Positions 24,201 through 33,106 of a stretch of 34,134 bases of DNA are shown piece by piece. Location: assembly GCA_900299245.1 (NCBI GenBank), contig OMJA01000122.1:1-34134 (forward strand). Direction: 5' to 3'. The number at the start of each line of letters is the position of its first letter. The first letter of the stretch is position 1. The translations under genes were made by a program, and so were the position numbers. The notes beneath the pieces are model-generated. The model did no database searches. It was given only the letters and a program-made list of their open reading frames with translations, and was not told the DNA's origin. The DNA is from Nitrospiraceae bacterium. GTDB taxonomy: Bacteria > Nitrospirota > Nitrospiria > Nitrospirales > Nitrospiraceae.

Positions 24201-27200
24201 TGCCTGCTCGAAGCCATGAGCTTAAAGCGGCCGTGGTTGGCTACCCCGGGCTGCGGGACCGCGAATGAACAGGCCGGAGGCTTGATCCTCCCGCTGGAGG
24301 ACTTTCCCTCAGCGATTGAATGCCTGATGGCGCATCCGGACTATGCCTCGCAACTGGCTCACGCAGGGTACGACCATTGGACGACGTGTTATCGATGGGA
24401 ATCGCTGCTCGCAGGTTGGGTGGAGTTGATCCGAGACGGGCGCCTTTCCCGCTCTTTTGATACCCCCGAACATATCGCCCGTCTTCGTGACGACCTTCGA
24501 GCCCGCTACCGGACACTTCATGCTGAAGCATCCGTGCCGCAGGCAGCGGTTCGCAGCCAGAGTCCCGCAGTCAATACGCCGCATCCTTCTGCGACTGTTT
24601 CGCCTGACGCACATCGCGTTCGCCACACACCTGTCACCCCATCACACGAGGGCGCAATGGATCAAGATCAGTTCTATATCAATATGTTCGTAAAGAGTCC
24701 CGGCTGGTCTGCGCCGGAACCCAACGAGGATGAAGCCGCGAGGTGGTCCAAGATCGCGAGCTTCCTGGAGCATATTATCCGGAGAGTGAAAACCGGCAAC
24801 CCCGATGCCACACTCCGCATGCTCGAGGTTGGAAGCGGCCGGGGCTGGCTCAGCCATTTGGCCTCGCAATACGGCTCGATCGAGGGCGTCGAACCGGTGG
24901 CAGGAGTCGTGGCCCATGCCCGCAAGATGTTTCCGAGCATTCGTTTCGAAACAGGAACGGCAGCGTCCGTCCTCAGCCGGCCTGATTTCTGTCCTTATGA
25001 TGTGGTGCTGTGCTCTGAAGTGATCGAACATGTGCCGGACCCTCAAAAGCCGGCCTTCCTCGAGGAGCTTAAGCAACTTCTGACTCCTGAAGGGTACCTG
25101 ATTCTGACCACGCCGAGAGGGGAAATGCGGGAGCAATGGGAACGGATCGCCCCTCCGTGCCAACCGATCGAGGATTGGATCACAGAAGAACGACTTGACC
25201 ACCATCTGAACGCGCAGGGGTTCACCCCGTTGGGCCTCGAACGCATCTACGTCGAGATTCCGACCCTCCGGTATATCCCTGCGCCCACTCCGGATAACTT
25301 ACGGACGATGAACCTGCTTCCCATATATCAGGTGTGGGTTGCACAGAGAACGGCGGGATCACAGGGGCAGCTGCGCGCCATGATCAACAAGACGCCGGCG
25401 GTCAGCGTCATCATTCCGACATACAACCGCCCTGACCGTCTCCGGACGGCGATCACCAGTGTGCTCAATCAGGACTTTCAAGATTTTCAGATTATCGTGG
25501 TCAATGACGGAACGACTCCGGTCGAAGCCGTCGTCAACGAGTTGAATCGTGACGGGCGCATCATCCTGGTGACACACGATCGCAATCGCGGACTGGCGGC
25601 TTCACGCAACACGGGATTGCGCCAGGCGTCTGGAAAGTACGTGTGCTATCTCGATGACGACGACCGGCTGCTTCCGCACCATCTGCGGACACTGGTGACG
25701 CATCTGGAATCCTCCGGCGACAAAATCGCCTACACCGACGCATGGCGGGTGCACGAGCGTCTGATCAATCACGCGGTAACCGAAGTGGGTCGCGACCAGC
25801 CGTACTCCGACGAATTCAATCCGCACCAATTGCTGATCGGTAATTATTTTCCGGTCCTCTGCCTCATGCACGAACGCGCCATCCTCGACGAGGTGGGCAC
25901 ATTCGATGAAAGCCTCTTCGCCCATGAGGATTGGGATCTCTGGATCAGGATGGCCACCAAATATCCTTTCAAACACCTGGCAGTCACCACAGCCGAGTTC
26001 ACATGGCGGACCGACGGGTCCTCCATGTCCAGCGAGTCAAAAGAAGTCTTCGTCCGGACCGCCGAAATTATCTACCGGAAATATGCGCCCTACGCGGCGA
26101 AGTACGCCGGCGTACGGGAGAATCAACAGAAGCGACTCGCGAATCTCAAAAAGACTCATGTACAGAAACGGTTCGTCTGCTCCATCATCATTCCCGTCTG
26201 GAATAAAGTCGAACTCACCCGCCAATGCCTTGTCGCGCTCGGCCCGGCGACCGACGATGTGTCCTTCGAACTCATCGTCGTCGACAATCATTCAACCGAC
26301 GCGACGCCTGAATTGCTGGCGTCGCTGGGCGGCGATGTTCGGATCATCACCAACAACGAAAACCTCGGATTCGCCAAAGCCTGCAACCAGGGAGCCGAGG
26401 CGGCGACAGGGGAGTATCTGGTCTTCCTGAACAACGACACCATTCCGCTCAAGGGATGGCTCTCGGCGTTAGTCAAGGAAGTGCAATCGGATCCGGCCGT
26501 CTCGGTAGTCGGCAGCAAACTGCTCTACGAAAACGGGACCGTACAGCATGCCGGCGTCGCCATCGACCGGAACAACCTCACGCCGTACCATATCTATGCC
26601 GGCTTCGCCGGCGATCATCCCGCGGTCAACAAACGGCGGGAATTGAATGCCGTGACCGGAGCCTGCCTGTTGATCCGGCGCTCGGTGTTCGCTGACCTAG
26701 GCGGGGTCGACGAAGGATTCCGCAACGGGTTTGAGGATATCGATCTGTGCCTGAAGGTACGTGAGAAGCAGGGCCGCATCGTCTACCAGCCACGGAGCGT
26801 GTTGTATCACCTGGAAAGTCAGACACCCGGGCGGAAACAGCACGATCAAGCAAACGGACGCCGGTTGCATCAGCGTTGGGGACACTGCTGGTGGCTGGTC
26901 GATGACGACAGCATCTATGCGGGAGACGGATATCGAGCCGTGTTGGAACATCACAATGGCACGGCCTCGTACAGTCTCCACCTGATCGACGGCCCTCAGG
27001 AACGCGCCGCCTGGGAACTTGTGGCGTTGATGCAGAGAGCCGCAGCGCAACAGGATCTTTCAGCCGTCGAAGCCTGTTTGCGCCGGAACGCCGAATGGCC
27101 GGCCGATGCCTCGGTCCTGCAGTGGGCGGCTTCCGTTGCCGCCGCCATGCACCTTCCAGACGTTGCCAAAGAGTGTCAGCGCAGAGCTGAAACACTGAGC

Positions 27201-27791
27201 GATCCGGCAAGCGGAGAGCTGGAACAGATCCGGACAGCTCTAACTTCCGGCCAGCTTTCACAAGCGTCAAGCCGCGTCGACGCGCTGCTGAGACAATTTC
27301 CCGCGCATGCCGAGGCGCTGCTGCTTCGATCGATCCTCCATATGCAGCGTGAACAATACCGTGAGGCGGAAATCGCGTTTACGACTGCGCTCAATCATGG
27401 CGCCAACCGCAGGAAATGCCTGATGGGCATCGGGATGGCATCGATGGGCCGTGCCTATCCTCAAGGGGCATGGCAGACGTTTCTGCGCGTGCTTGCGGAG
27501 AACCCCGATGACCCGGAGGTTGTGCATTGGCTGCTGCGGGCCGGGACCGCTCAGAACCGTTGGCGGGAATTGAGTGTGCAACTTCGCAACTTCCTGGCCC
27601 GCAATCCCAGTGACCTGTCTGTCCGGTTTGCCTATGCCGTAGTCCTGCTCCGTGCCGATCATGTCGAAGCAGCGCGTCAGGAATACGATCAATTGCGCGC
27701 CTTAGCGCCATCCTATGAAGGACTGGCCGAGCTGGGGCAGGCCATTGCAGGGAAAGAAACTCTCATGGCTGTGGATGTGTCGAACGCCTAG
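21255..27791 (+). CDS. Giant multi-domain glycosyltransferase with methyltransferase and TPR regions
   Basis: One uninterrupted frame of 2178 residues has seven recognisable regions. (1) About 1-370: a CgeB-like GT-B domain (GRVYEAMAVGRPVISW). (2) About 405-640: a GT-A-like domain with Asp464-Glu-Asp466. (3) About 700-1062: a GT4 domain (GGVETVAEDLAAGL; EVSPLCLLEAMSLKRP). (4) About 1135-1360: a SAM methyltransferase (LEVGSGRG, 1190-1197). (5) About 1376-1610: a GT2 domain (SVIIPTYNRP; DDDD 1467-1470). (6) About 1638-1900: a second GT2 domain (SIIIPVWNK; NND 1726-1728; EDIDLCLKVREK). (7) About 1905-2178: TPR-like helices. Proline- and alanine-rich linkers separate the first four regions. The protein could assemble most of a methylated oligosaccharide on flagellin, with the TPR part holding the acceptor. 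No signal peptide or membrane segment is seen. The MT region begins with Met, as if a separate gene had been fused. Confidence 0.88.
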   Translation: MKVLLLQLEFPTWKTARPWTYGASFAVSDGLAANGVTCLTVPIVPDEAATAPDSWLSHARRMLAGQRFDQVWIWLVHAPLDARVLEWAAELAPVRIGFFMESLRYEEEDYRWAPELRSRHVTFHRQLDYLTHALLVDERDVAELQTLGTKPALWCPGLVPRRFITGTSHAPRHNRAVFHGNVYGERSRWIEHPLLRERLTFAKSPDEYTPNQRKFDELQAIASERTRHLPLVTAVDLERYVRALHNVREAEFRDWLSGLADWAGIVNLPGLTRCFGGRVYEAMAVGRPVISWRIPDRPRVNALFEDEREILLFAPDDPGALAQQIDRILTDKHLAKSIGTQGQRKLLAYHTAERRMKDILQWLDTGKEPDYGITPTAAEQPTGLASATPAGQLAAPRSKSQAPVSTTVFLLTVGDPAFQACKDSVERQTGTTFKVETIQNVCPFNAAAQEMITRCTTPYFIQVDEDMVLHPDAVSRMEQQMAHAPSEVGMICFHLYDEDRECPIQGVKIYRTESMKQVSFLDLKASEMNLLDQMGEQGIRWILHPDVLGRHGTQYTPDTIYRRYKTMYEKDIRQWNLLTSDIHKKAHRFRETGDIVQLFALLGAAHGIIDAPHVPDREKDARAYNLKELEIFGRLFKHTPPASQAYDLSRAAVPLKNPPIPHDQVSGTNPQIPPSTDRTRPALEQPASVPATSATGSARQPRHILIVTPYFWPSVGGVETVAEDLAAGLIASGMTVHVACYRHPDRRASTHRGIGIIELAEPEDSSDGMPRSALQVEQLIASNRYDACILLGSPMNAFFYAMLDLEDLKSRNIIFQPTLNQEGYRFIQERPVVLTLLKQLVKQTTAVVALGHDTLDARFCREIGTPATIIPNGTPTLKPSGDFRQKHRIAEDRFLIVHIANLYRVKNHPGLLTALNTLPPRATLVVAGHPTHETDYVAEVQQALAAHPDVLYIPGLDREGVASAIQAANLVVLSSDSEVSPLCLLEAMSLKRPWLATPGCGTANEQAGGLILPLEDFPSAIECLMAHPDYASQLAHAGYDHWTTCYRWESLLAGWVELIRDGRLSRSFDTPEHIARLRDDLRARYRTLHAEASVPQAAVRSQSPAVNTPHPSATVSPDAHRVRHTPVTPSHEGAMDQDQFYINMFVKSPGWSAPEPNEDEAARWSKIASFLEHIIRRVKTGNPDATLRMLEVGSGRGWLSHLASQYGSIEGVEPVAGVVAHARKMFPSIRFETGTAASVLSRPDFCPYDVVLCSEVIEHVPDPQKPAFLEELKQLLTPEGYLILTTPRGEMREQWERIAPPCQPIEDWITEERLDHHLNAQGFTPLGLERIYVEIPTLRYIPAPTPDNLRTMNLLPIYQVWVAQRTAGSQGQLRAMINKTPAVSVIIPTYNRPDRLRTAITSVLNQDFQDFQIIVVNDGTTPVEAVVNELNRDGRIILVTHDRNRGLAASRNTGLRQASGKYVCYLDDDDRLLPHHLRTLVTHLESSGDKIAYTDAWRVHERLINHAVTEVGRDQPYSDEFNPHQLLIGNYFPVLCLMHERAILDEVGTFDESLFAHEDWDLWIRMATKYPFKHLAVTTAEFTWRTDGSSMSSESKEVFVRTAEIIYRKYAPYAAKYAGVRENQQKRLANLKKTHVQKRFVCSIIIPVWNKVELTRQCLVALGPATDDVSFELIVVDNHSTDATPELLASLGGDVRIITNNENLGFAKACNQGAEAATGEYLVFLNNDTIPLKGWLSALVKEVQSDPAVSVVGSKLLYENGTVQHAGVAIDRNNLTPYHIYAGFAGDHPAVNKRRELNAVTGACLLIRRSVFADLGGVDEGFRNGFEDIDLCLKVREKQGRIVYQPRSVLYHLESQTPGRKQHDQANGRRLHQRWGHCWWLVDDDSIYAGDGYRAVLEHHNGTASYSLHLIDGPQERAAWELVALMQRAAAQQDLSAVEACLRRNAEWPADASVLQWAASVAAAMHLPDVAKECQRRAETLSDPASGELEQIRTALTSGQLSQASSRVDALLRQFPAHAEALLLRSILHMQREQYREAEIAFTTALNHGANRRKCLMGIGMASMGRAYPQGAWQTFLRVLAENPDDPEVVHWLLRAGTAQNRWRELSVQLRNFLARNPSDLSVRFAYAVVLLRADHVEAARQEYDQLRALAPSYEGLAELGQAIAGKETLMAVDVSNA

Positions 27792-27797
27792 GACATC

Positions 27798-28973
27798 ATG
27801 TCGCGAACACTGGTCATCCAACTTGCACGACTCGGCGATCTTGTCCAGACCATGCCGATGATCGCAGCGTTACGGAAACAGTATCCGAGGGAGACTATCG
27901 ACTTGCTTTGTCCTGAACCGCTTCGCGACCTCGGCAACTTAATTCCGGGTATCGACCGGGTCATAGGCTGGAATGGCGCACAGTGGCATCACTGGGCCGA
28001 TCGTGCCAGCCAGGGGGTTCAGCCGGAGCAGCTTCGTGAGATCGAGACGGAACTTGCAGCTCTATGTCCGGAACCGTATGACCGGGCTCTGGTACTGAAT
28101 CAACATACAAGAGCCATGGTAGCGGGGACACTCCTGGCTAAAACCTGCATCGGACCGCTTCTGCATGGTCCGCTGAGCGAACAACTGACCCCATGGGCGG
28201 CCTATGTGCGTGACGTTGCGCGGACCAGACGACCGAATCGCATACATTTGTCGGACGCATTTTGCGGGATGTGCGGGCTGTTCCCGACGGGCGCCCCGTC
28301 GCGCTGCCTGACACCGCTGGTAGCACAGTCCCGCCACCTTGAACAGATCGGCCGCAACGGAGGACCTTGGGTTGGATTGATAGTCGGGGCAGGGGATACG
28401 GCCAGGCAGGTGCCGGTCGAAATATGGCGGACATGGATCGTGCGGTTTCTCGGCCTCATCCCCAGAGGACGGGTCGTCCTAATCGGGCACGGTGCGGAAT
28501 GTGAGCGCGCACAGAACATTCAACAGACCCTGCCGCCATCCGTACTCGGCCGTATTTGGGATATCACCGGTCGCACCACGATCCATGAACTGGCGCAGAC
28601 ATTGTCCCGCTGCCAACGGGTGATCGGCTCGGACACCGGCCCGCTCCACCTGGCCGCCGCCGTCGGGGTTCCGGTCATCGGATGGTATTTTGCCCGGGCC
28701 AGAGTACACGAAACAGGTCCATATGGACCGAATCACCGGGTCTGGCAGGCACAGAGCATGGATAACGGACCGGTGGTACCGGCCGATTGGCCGATCGAAC
28801 CGTCCCTGGATCTCCTGTTGAACGATTTCCCTCGATCCGCCCCCCATTGGTCAGAGTGGATCAGTCACATCGACCGCTGGGGAACTTACTACAGTGAAGC
28901 CGGGCAGACTTCGCCACCTCCGCAGGAGCGTGAACACGTGTGGCACGAACTGTCTCAAGCCGTACCCGTATGA
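27798..28973 (+). CDS. GT9 (heptosyltransferase-family) glycosyltransferase
   Basis: This 391-residue protein has the ADP-heptose:LPS heptosyltransferase fold. It opens with TLVIQLARLGDLVQTMPMI, the GT9 start. It then has LIVGAGDTARQVP, a VVLIGHGAE strand-turn and the donor-binding DTGPLHLAAAVGVPVIGWY (about 280-298). GT9 enzymes transfer heptose or related sugars. The biosynthetic operon upstream contains HddA- and HddC-like enzymes for GDP-heptose, so this is a good candidate for using that donor or a derivative. Known LPS heptosyltransferases use ADP-heptose, so donor choice is uncertain. The gene starts 6 bases after the giant glycosyltransferase, with no strong ribosome-binding site, which suggests coupling. 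The final 40 residues are a poorly conserved tail. Confidence 0.85.
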   Translation: MSRTLVIQLARLGDLVQTMPMIAALRKQYPRETIDLLCPEPLRDLGNLIPGIDRVIGWNGAQWHHWADRASQGVQPEQLREIETELAALCPEPYDRALVLNQHTRAMVAGTLLAKTCIGPLLHGPLSEQLTPWAAYVRDVARTRRPNRIHLSDAFCGMCGLFPTGAPSRCLTPLVAQSRHLEQIGRNGGPWVGLIVGAGDTARQVPVEIWRTWIVRFLGLIPRGRVVLIGHGAECERAQNIQQTLPPSVLGRIWDITGRTTIHELAQTLSRCQRVIGSDTGPLHLAAAVGVPVIGWYFARARVHETGPYGPNHRVWQAQSMDNGPVVPADWPIEPSLDLLLNDFPRSAPHWSEWISHIDRWGTYYSEAGQTSPPPQEREHVWHELSQAVPV

Positions 28974-28980
28974 GGACCTA

Positions 28981-30798
28981 ATGCAACATCTGCATGCCAA
29001 CCTGAACGGGATTCGAAGAACCTTCCCCGAGCTGGTATCAGCCTTGGAGGAAAGCTCCGGGGGTAGACTGACCATCTCGTCATCACGGGAAGGCAGCCCC
29101 ACGGCCAAGCAGGAAGAGCATTGGATTCATAGTGCGTACGATCCGAGGAAAGAGGCACGGACCTGGGCCGAGCTTCAGGCCAAAGAGTGGCAAGCAGGCG
29201 AACTCGGCGTCGTACTCGGCACCGGACTGCTGTATCACGTTGAAGCGCTCTTCGCCCTGAAACCGGCAGGAGCGTGCCTGGCAGTGGTGATCTCCGACAT
29301 TACCGCCTTCAAAGACGCGCTCACCGTTCGGGTTATGGGTCCCTGGTTCAACGCAATTGAATGGATATGGGGCAGCACCGATGACATGGCTACGCAGTTG
29401 GCCTCCAAATCGGCCCCGTTACGCTTCTTCACCAACGTGCCGGCGGCACGTCCCTACGCAGCTCAGCATCAGGAGCTCGATGTCCGCCTCCGCCAGGTCC
29501 TGGCGACACGACAACACGGTCGATTGCACGTCGCCGTCGTCGGTCCCATCTACGGTGGCTCACTCCCGATCACCGGCTATGTCGTACGAGCGCTGGAATC
29601 TCTGGGACATCGTTTCACCTGGGTAGACCATAGTGTGCACCACGCAAGTTACAACCGGTTCAACACCTTCCGGGATCCGCGCCATCGTCTGTCGATGCAA
29701 AGCCGGTTCGCCGATGTCCTCAGCATGAGTACCCTGACCGAACTCTCTGAGGATCCCCCGGACCTTGTTCTGGCCATGGCACAAGCTCCGCTGTCGCTGG
29801 GGGCGCTCGAGCATCTTCGTCGCAAAAAATTCATGACGGCCATGTGGTTCGTTGAAAATTATCGCCATCTGACCTACTGGCAACAATTGGCTCCGGGATA
29901 CGACTACTGGTTCGTCATCCAGCAGGACGACTGTCACGCCGCCCTCCGGCGAGCCGGAGCGCCTCATGTCAGCTACCTTCCAATGGCTGCGGACCCGACC
30001 ATTCATCGGCCCCTGACCCTCTCCATGAATGAACAACTGGAGTTCGGATCGGACCTGTCGTTTGTCGGAGCAGGATACCCCAACCGTCGGATGCTGCTGC
30101 CTCGCTGGATACAGAAAGACTGGACGTTCAAAGTGTGGGGAAACGAATGGGACGGCGCCGGGGCCTTATCTTCAGTACTCCAACGGCACGGCGCACGTAT
30201 TGATACCGACACCTGCGTAAAGGTCTTCAACGCGTCGTCGATCAATCTGAACCTGCATTCCAATACCAGCGAAGGCCTCGATCCGGCCGCTGACTTTGTC
30301 AATCCGCGCACCTTTGAACTGGCGGCCTGCGGGGCGTTTCAGCTTGTGGATCGACGGGCCTTGCTTCCAGACTTGTTCTCAGAAAACGAGATGGTCAGCT
30401 TCGAACAGGTCGAGGAGGTCCCGTCGCTGATCCGCACCTGGCTCCGAGATCCCGTCGGGCGACGCACGATAGCCGATGCCGCACGCCAGCGGGTTTTACG
30501 CCAGCACACGTACGAGCATCGCATGAAGGATATGTTGGCCGAATTGGGAATGCGCGAACCGGATCGTTTGGGTTCGATTCTTCGAGGGGATCGCAACGCC
30601 GAGACGCTCGCCGCTCAAACCACCACGCCATCGGAATTAGGACCACTGTTGCGTCAATTTCCCTCAGGTCAACGGGTTGAACTGAAAGACCTGGCTGCAA
30701 ACATACGCTCGCGTGGCGCAGCGACGGAGCTCAGCCGGGAGGATCTGCTCATCCTCATGCTCGATAGCTATCGGACTGAAACCAGGGATCTTGTATGA
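28981..30798 (+). CDS. Maf-like N-terminal domain fused to a CgeB-like glycosyltransferase
   Basis: This is a 605-residue protein. Residues 1-160 resemble the N-terminal part of Maf (motility-associated factor) flagellin glycosyltransferases: NLNGIRRTFPEL, a W-I-HSAYDPRKEA motif (48-59) and VVLGTGLLYH (77-86). Residues about 180-545 form a CgeB-like GT-B protein (LHVAVVGPIYGGSLPITGY; INLNLHSNTSEGLDP; VNPRTFELAACGAFQLVD; YEHRMKDML). The rest is a helical tail. Maf proteins modify flagellin Ser/Thr, and here the Maf N-terminus may guide a different catalytic domain to flagellin. The frame is open from 28894; the start at 28981 is preferred because the upstream part overlaps the GT9 gene and TGAGGA lies just ahead. 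The stop overlaps the next gene (ATGA). Confidence 0.75.
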   Translation: MQHLHANLNGIRRTFPELVSALEESSGGRLTISSSREGSPTAKQEEHWIHSAYDPRKEARTWAELQAKEWQAGELGVVLGTGLLYHVEALFALKPAGACLAVVISDITAFKDALTVRVMGPWFNAIEWIWGSTDDMATQLASKSAPLRFFTNVPAARPYAAQHQELDVRLRQVLATRQHGRLHVAVVGPIYGGSLPITGYVVRALESLGHRFTWVDHSVHHASYNRFNTFRDPRHRLSMQSRFADVLSMSTLTELSEDPPDLVLAMAQAPLSLGALEHLRRKKFMTAMWFVENYRHLTYWQQLAPGYDYWFVIQQDDCHAALRRAGAPHVSYLPMAADPTIHRPLTLSMNEQLEFGSDLSFVGAGYPNRRMLLPRWIQKDWTFKVWGNEWDGAGALSSVLQRHGARIDTDTCVKVFNASSINLNLHSNTSEGLDPAADFVNPRTFELAACGAFQLVDRRALLPDLFSENEMVSFEQVEEVPSLIRTWLRDPVGRRTIADAARQRVLRQHTYEHRMKDMLAELGMREPDRLGSILRGDRNAETLAAQTTTPSELGPLLRQFPSGQRVELKDLAANIRSRGAATELSREDLLILMLDSYRTETRDLV

Positions 30799-32471
30799 GC
30801 CGGCAAGTCTTGATCCTCAACATGACACGGATGGGCGACCTCGTGCAGATGGGTACATTGCTGGCTCGGCTACAGGAAGAATGGCCCGGGGTCGCCATCG
30901 ACCTGGTTGTGGATAGACAGTTTGCGGCCGTTGCGTCGTTACTCTCCGGCCTTCGTGAGATTATCGCCTACGACTTTCATGCACTGATCGACGACAGCCG
31001 GGCAGCCGTCAAGAATGTCGCAGCACTCTACCAGGATGTCGCTTCCTGGGCTCGTCCCTTGGCGGACCGACGGTATGACCGCATCATCAATCTCACCTTC
31101 AATCGGCCCAGCGCCATGCTCAGCTCCTATATCGGCGCACCGGACATCCGCGGAGCACGGAGCGCCTGGGACGGACAAAGCGTCATCGACAATCACTGGA
31201 TGGCCTACTTTACCGACATGCATCACTTTCGTGCCATGAACCGCTTCAATCTCGTCGATGTCTATGCGTTGGGAGGAAGTGGCGTCGGCACATTTGCGCC
31301 TCTGGCCGTGACCGTCACTGCCGCAGCACAAGACTGGGCACGCCGGTTTCTATCGACGGCCTCCGGCGATACCAGAGAATGGATCGCCGTACAGGCCGGG
31401 GCCAGCGATATTATGAAATCCTGGCGTCCAGAATACTTCGGCCGTGCCCTGGCTCATGTGAGTGCTCAATGGGACGGTGGCATCGTGTTGATCGGAACAC
31501 CCGCCGAGCAAAACACGATTGCTCAGGTCGTACGAGCCTATCGGGAGGCAGGTGGCCAGAGCCCGGTACTGAACGCCGCCGGCAAAACTACGCTCGAACA
31601 GCTGGTGGGGCTGCTCGCAGAATGCCGCCTTCTTCTGACAAACGATACCGGGCCGATGCATCTGGCCGTGGGAGTCCGCATTCCAGTCATCGATCTGTCG
31701 GTCGGACACGTAGATTTTCGCGAGACCGGACCCTACGGATCGGGACATTGGGTCATCCAACCGGAGCTCGACTGCGCGCCCTGCGGCTTCGATCAAGTCT
31801 GCGCCCATCAAACCTGTAAAGATCGCTTGCCGGTCAGGATGGTCGCGGACGTGGTGCTGCATGTCCTCGGAAAACATCCGGCGCCACAATCGGCACCAGG
31901 CTATCGAATCTTTCAGTCCGCAATTGATGAGGATCAACTCGGATCGTTTCGTTTGATCGGACAAGCGGACATATCTGACGTCGAGTGGTACAGCCGCTTT
32001 TGGAGGCGCTATTGGTACGAAAGTCTGACGCACACAACCAGCCGCATTCCACTTGACTCGACCGGTCCTTCAAACCTCCAATCCGCGATCCATCACCTTT
32101 CCTGCATGATGCCGTTCGTCGAGACGCTCTGCCGCCAGGCCGACACCATCGTGCGCGCGGCGGCTCAGGCCTCGCAGTCACCGAACAGCCTGCAATCGTT
32201 GCAGCGGGAACAGACAGCCCTCCGCGAACGGGTAGTACAGTCGGGAATGAGCCATCTCGTGAGTTCTCCTGTCACGACGGCCTTCGTACGAAGCCTCCAT
32301 AATGACAACGTCAAAGGATTGGAACGGATGGCCCGGCATCATGCGCTGGCCTACCGCCACTGGAGGCGGCATCTCGAAGAGATTCACAAACTGCTTACCC
32401 AGAGAACATCGAAATCAATGCAGCGTTCATTTCCAATGTTCACCGGTTCACTGGCCGCGCACTCCGGATAG
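30795..32471 (+). CDS. GT9 family glycosyltransferase with a C-terminal helical extension
   Basis: This is a 558-residue protein. Residues 1-370 are a GT9 domain: VLILNMTRMGDLVQMGTLL at the start, VQAGASDIMKSW, a VLIGTPAEQ segment and NDTGPMHLAVGVRIPVIDL (about 282-300). A Cys-rich patch CAPCGFDQVCAHQTCKD follows and resembles the Cys cluster seen in some GT9 proteins. Residues about 385-558 are a mainly helical extension rich in Gln, Arg and Ser, and have no counterpart in the upstream GT9 protein. The extension could bind flagellin or another transferase. The ATG overlaps the upstream stop by four bases. It is the last transferase gene before the small unknown gene and flagellin, 49 bases ahead of the former. 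Confidence 0.82.
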   Translation: MSRQVLILNMTRMGDLVQMGTLLARLQEEWPGVAIDLVVDRQFAAVASLLSGLREIIAYDFHALIDDSRAAVKNVAALYQDVASWARPLADRRYDRIINLTFNRPSAMLSSYIGAPDIRGARSAWDGQSVIDNHWMAYFTDMHHFRAMNRFNLVDVYALGGSGVGTFAPLAVTVTAAAQDWARRFLSTASGDTREWIAVQAGASDIMKSWRPEYFGRALAHVSAQWDGGIVLIGTPAEQNTIAQVVRAYREAGGQSPVLNAAGKTTLEQLVGLLAECRLLLTNDTGPMHLAVGVRIPVIDLSVGHVDFRETGPYGSGHWVIQPELDCAPCGFDQVCAHQTCKDRLPVRMVADVVLHVLGKHPAPQSAPGYRIFQSAIDEDQLGSFRLIGQADISDVEWYSRFWRRYWYESLTHTTSRIPLDSTGPSNLQSAIHHLSCMMPFVETLCRQADTIVRAAAQASQSPNSLQSLQREQTALRERVVQSGMSHLVSSPVTTAFVRSLHNDNVKGLERMARHHALAYRHWRRHLEEIHKLLTQRTSKSMQRSFPMFTGSLAAHSG

Positions 32472-32520
32472 ACGGTTGTTCACTCGCGCCCATTCTGCGC
32501 GCTGAAGAAAAAGGAGCGTT

Positions 32521-33039
32521 ATGCACGTCATGCTTGATCAGGAACACTGGGAAGTCGCCGATGCCAGAACACTCGGCGACGTGCTTGCCGATATCAGCGA
32601 GAGATCTCATGCACGTTCGCGTCTGATCACATCGCTGATCGTCGACCAGCGGTCTATCACGGACCGTGATCTCGATCCCGATTTCCTTCGCGAACCCGTC
32701 GCACGTTTTTCACATCTGACGGCAACGTCACAAACGCTGGACGATGTCATGCGCGGAGCGGCGCAATCGATTCAACAGTACGCCACCCTTTTGCGAAGTG
32801 ATGCCAGAGAATTAGCCGCCGAGTTCAGGATGGGAGAAGAACGTCTCGCTTCATTGGACGCGTGGCTGGGCAAACTGGCCGACTATATCGAACTCGTCGA
32901 ATCCGGACGGCGGACGGCTCCCTCCAGCAAAGCTCTCACTCCGTGGGTTCAAGAATTGCTGGAGGCGAGGGCAGAGAGAGATGTCGTCCGACTGGCCGAC
33001 CTCCTCGAATATGAGCTGATCCCCAGATTGGAGTATTAA
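32521..33039 (+). CDS. Unrecognised small protein upstream of flagellin
   Basis: I do not recognise this 172-residue protein. Residues 1-75 (VMLDQEHWEVADARTLGDVL, then VDQRSITDRDL) look like a beta-grasp (ubiquitin-like) arrangement. Residues 76-172 are predicted to be long amphipathic helices (DDVMRGAAQSIQQYATLL; LASLDAWLGKLADYIELVE). It has no Cys, signal peptide or membrane segment. AAGGAG (32511-32516) precedes the ATG by 4 bases, a strong signal. It sits between the transferase operon and the flagellin promoter, so a role in flagellin handling is plausible, such as a chaperone, a glycosylation adaptor or a regulator. It lacks FliS or FlaG hallmarks. The coding call rests on frame length, ribosome-binding site and orderly spacing. 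Confidence 0.75.
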   Translation: MHVMLDQEHWEVADARTLGDVLADISERSHARSRLITSLIVDQRSITDRDLDPDFLREPVARFSHLTATSQTLDDVMRGAAQSIQQYATLLRSDARELAAEFRMGEERLASLDAWLGKLADYIELVESGRRTAPSSKALTPWVQELLEARAERDVVRLADLLEYELIPRLEY

Positions 33040-33106
33040 GATGTTGCTGCCCGTTGTTGTTCATTCGTGCATCCCCTTCATGTATTCGATCGTTGCATCG
33101 GACGCC

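Noticed and set aside
28894-28980. Upstream extension of the Maf/CgeB-like protein
   Set aside because: It overlaps the end of the GT9 gene, is Arg/Cys-rich, and has no ribosome-binding site.
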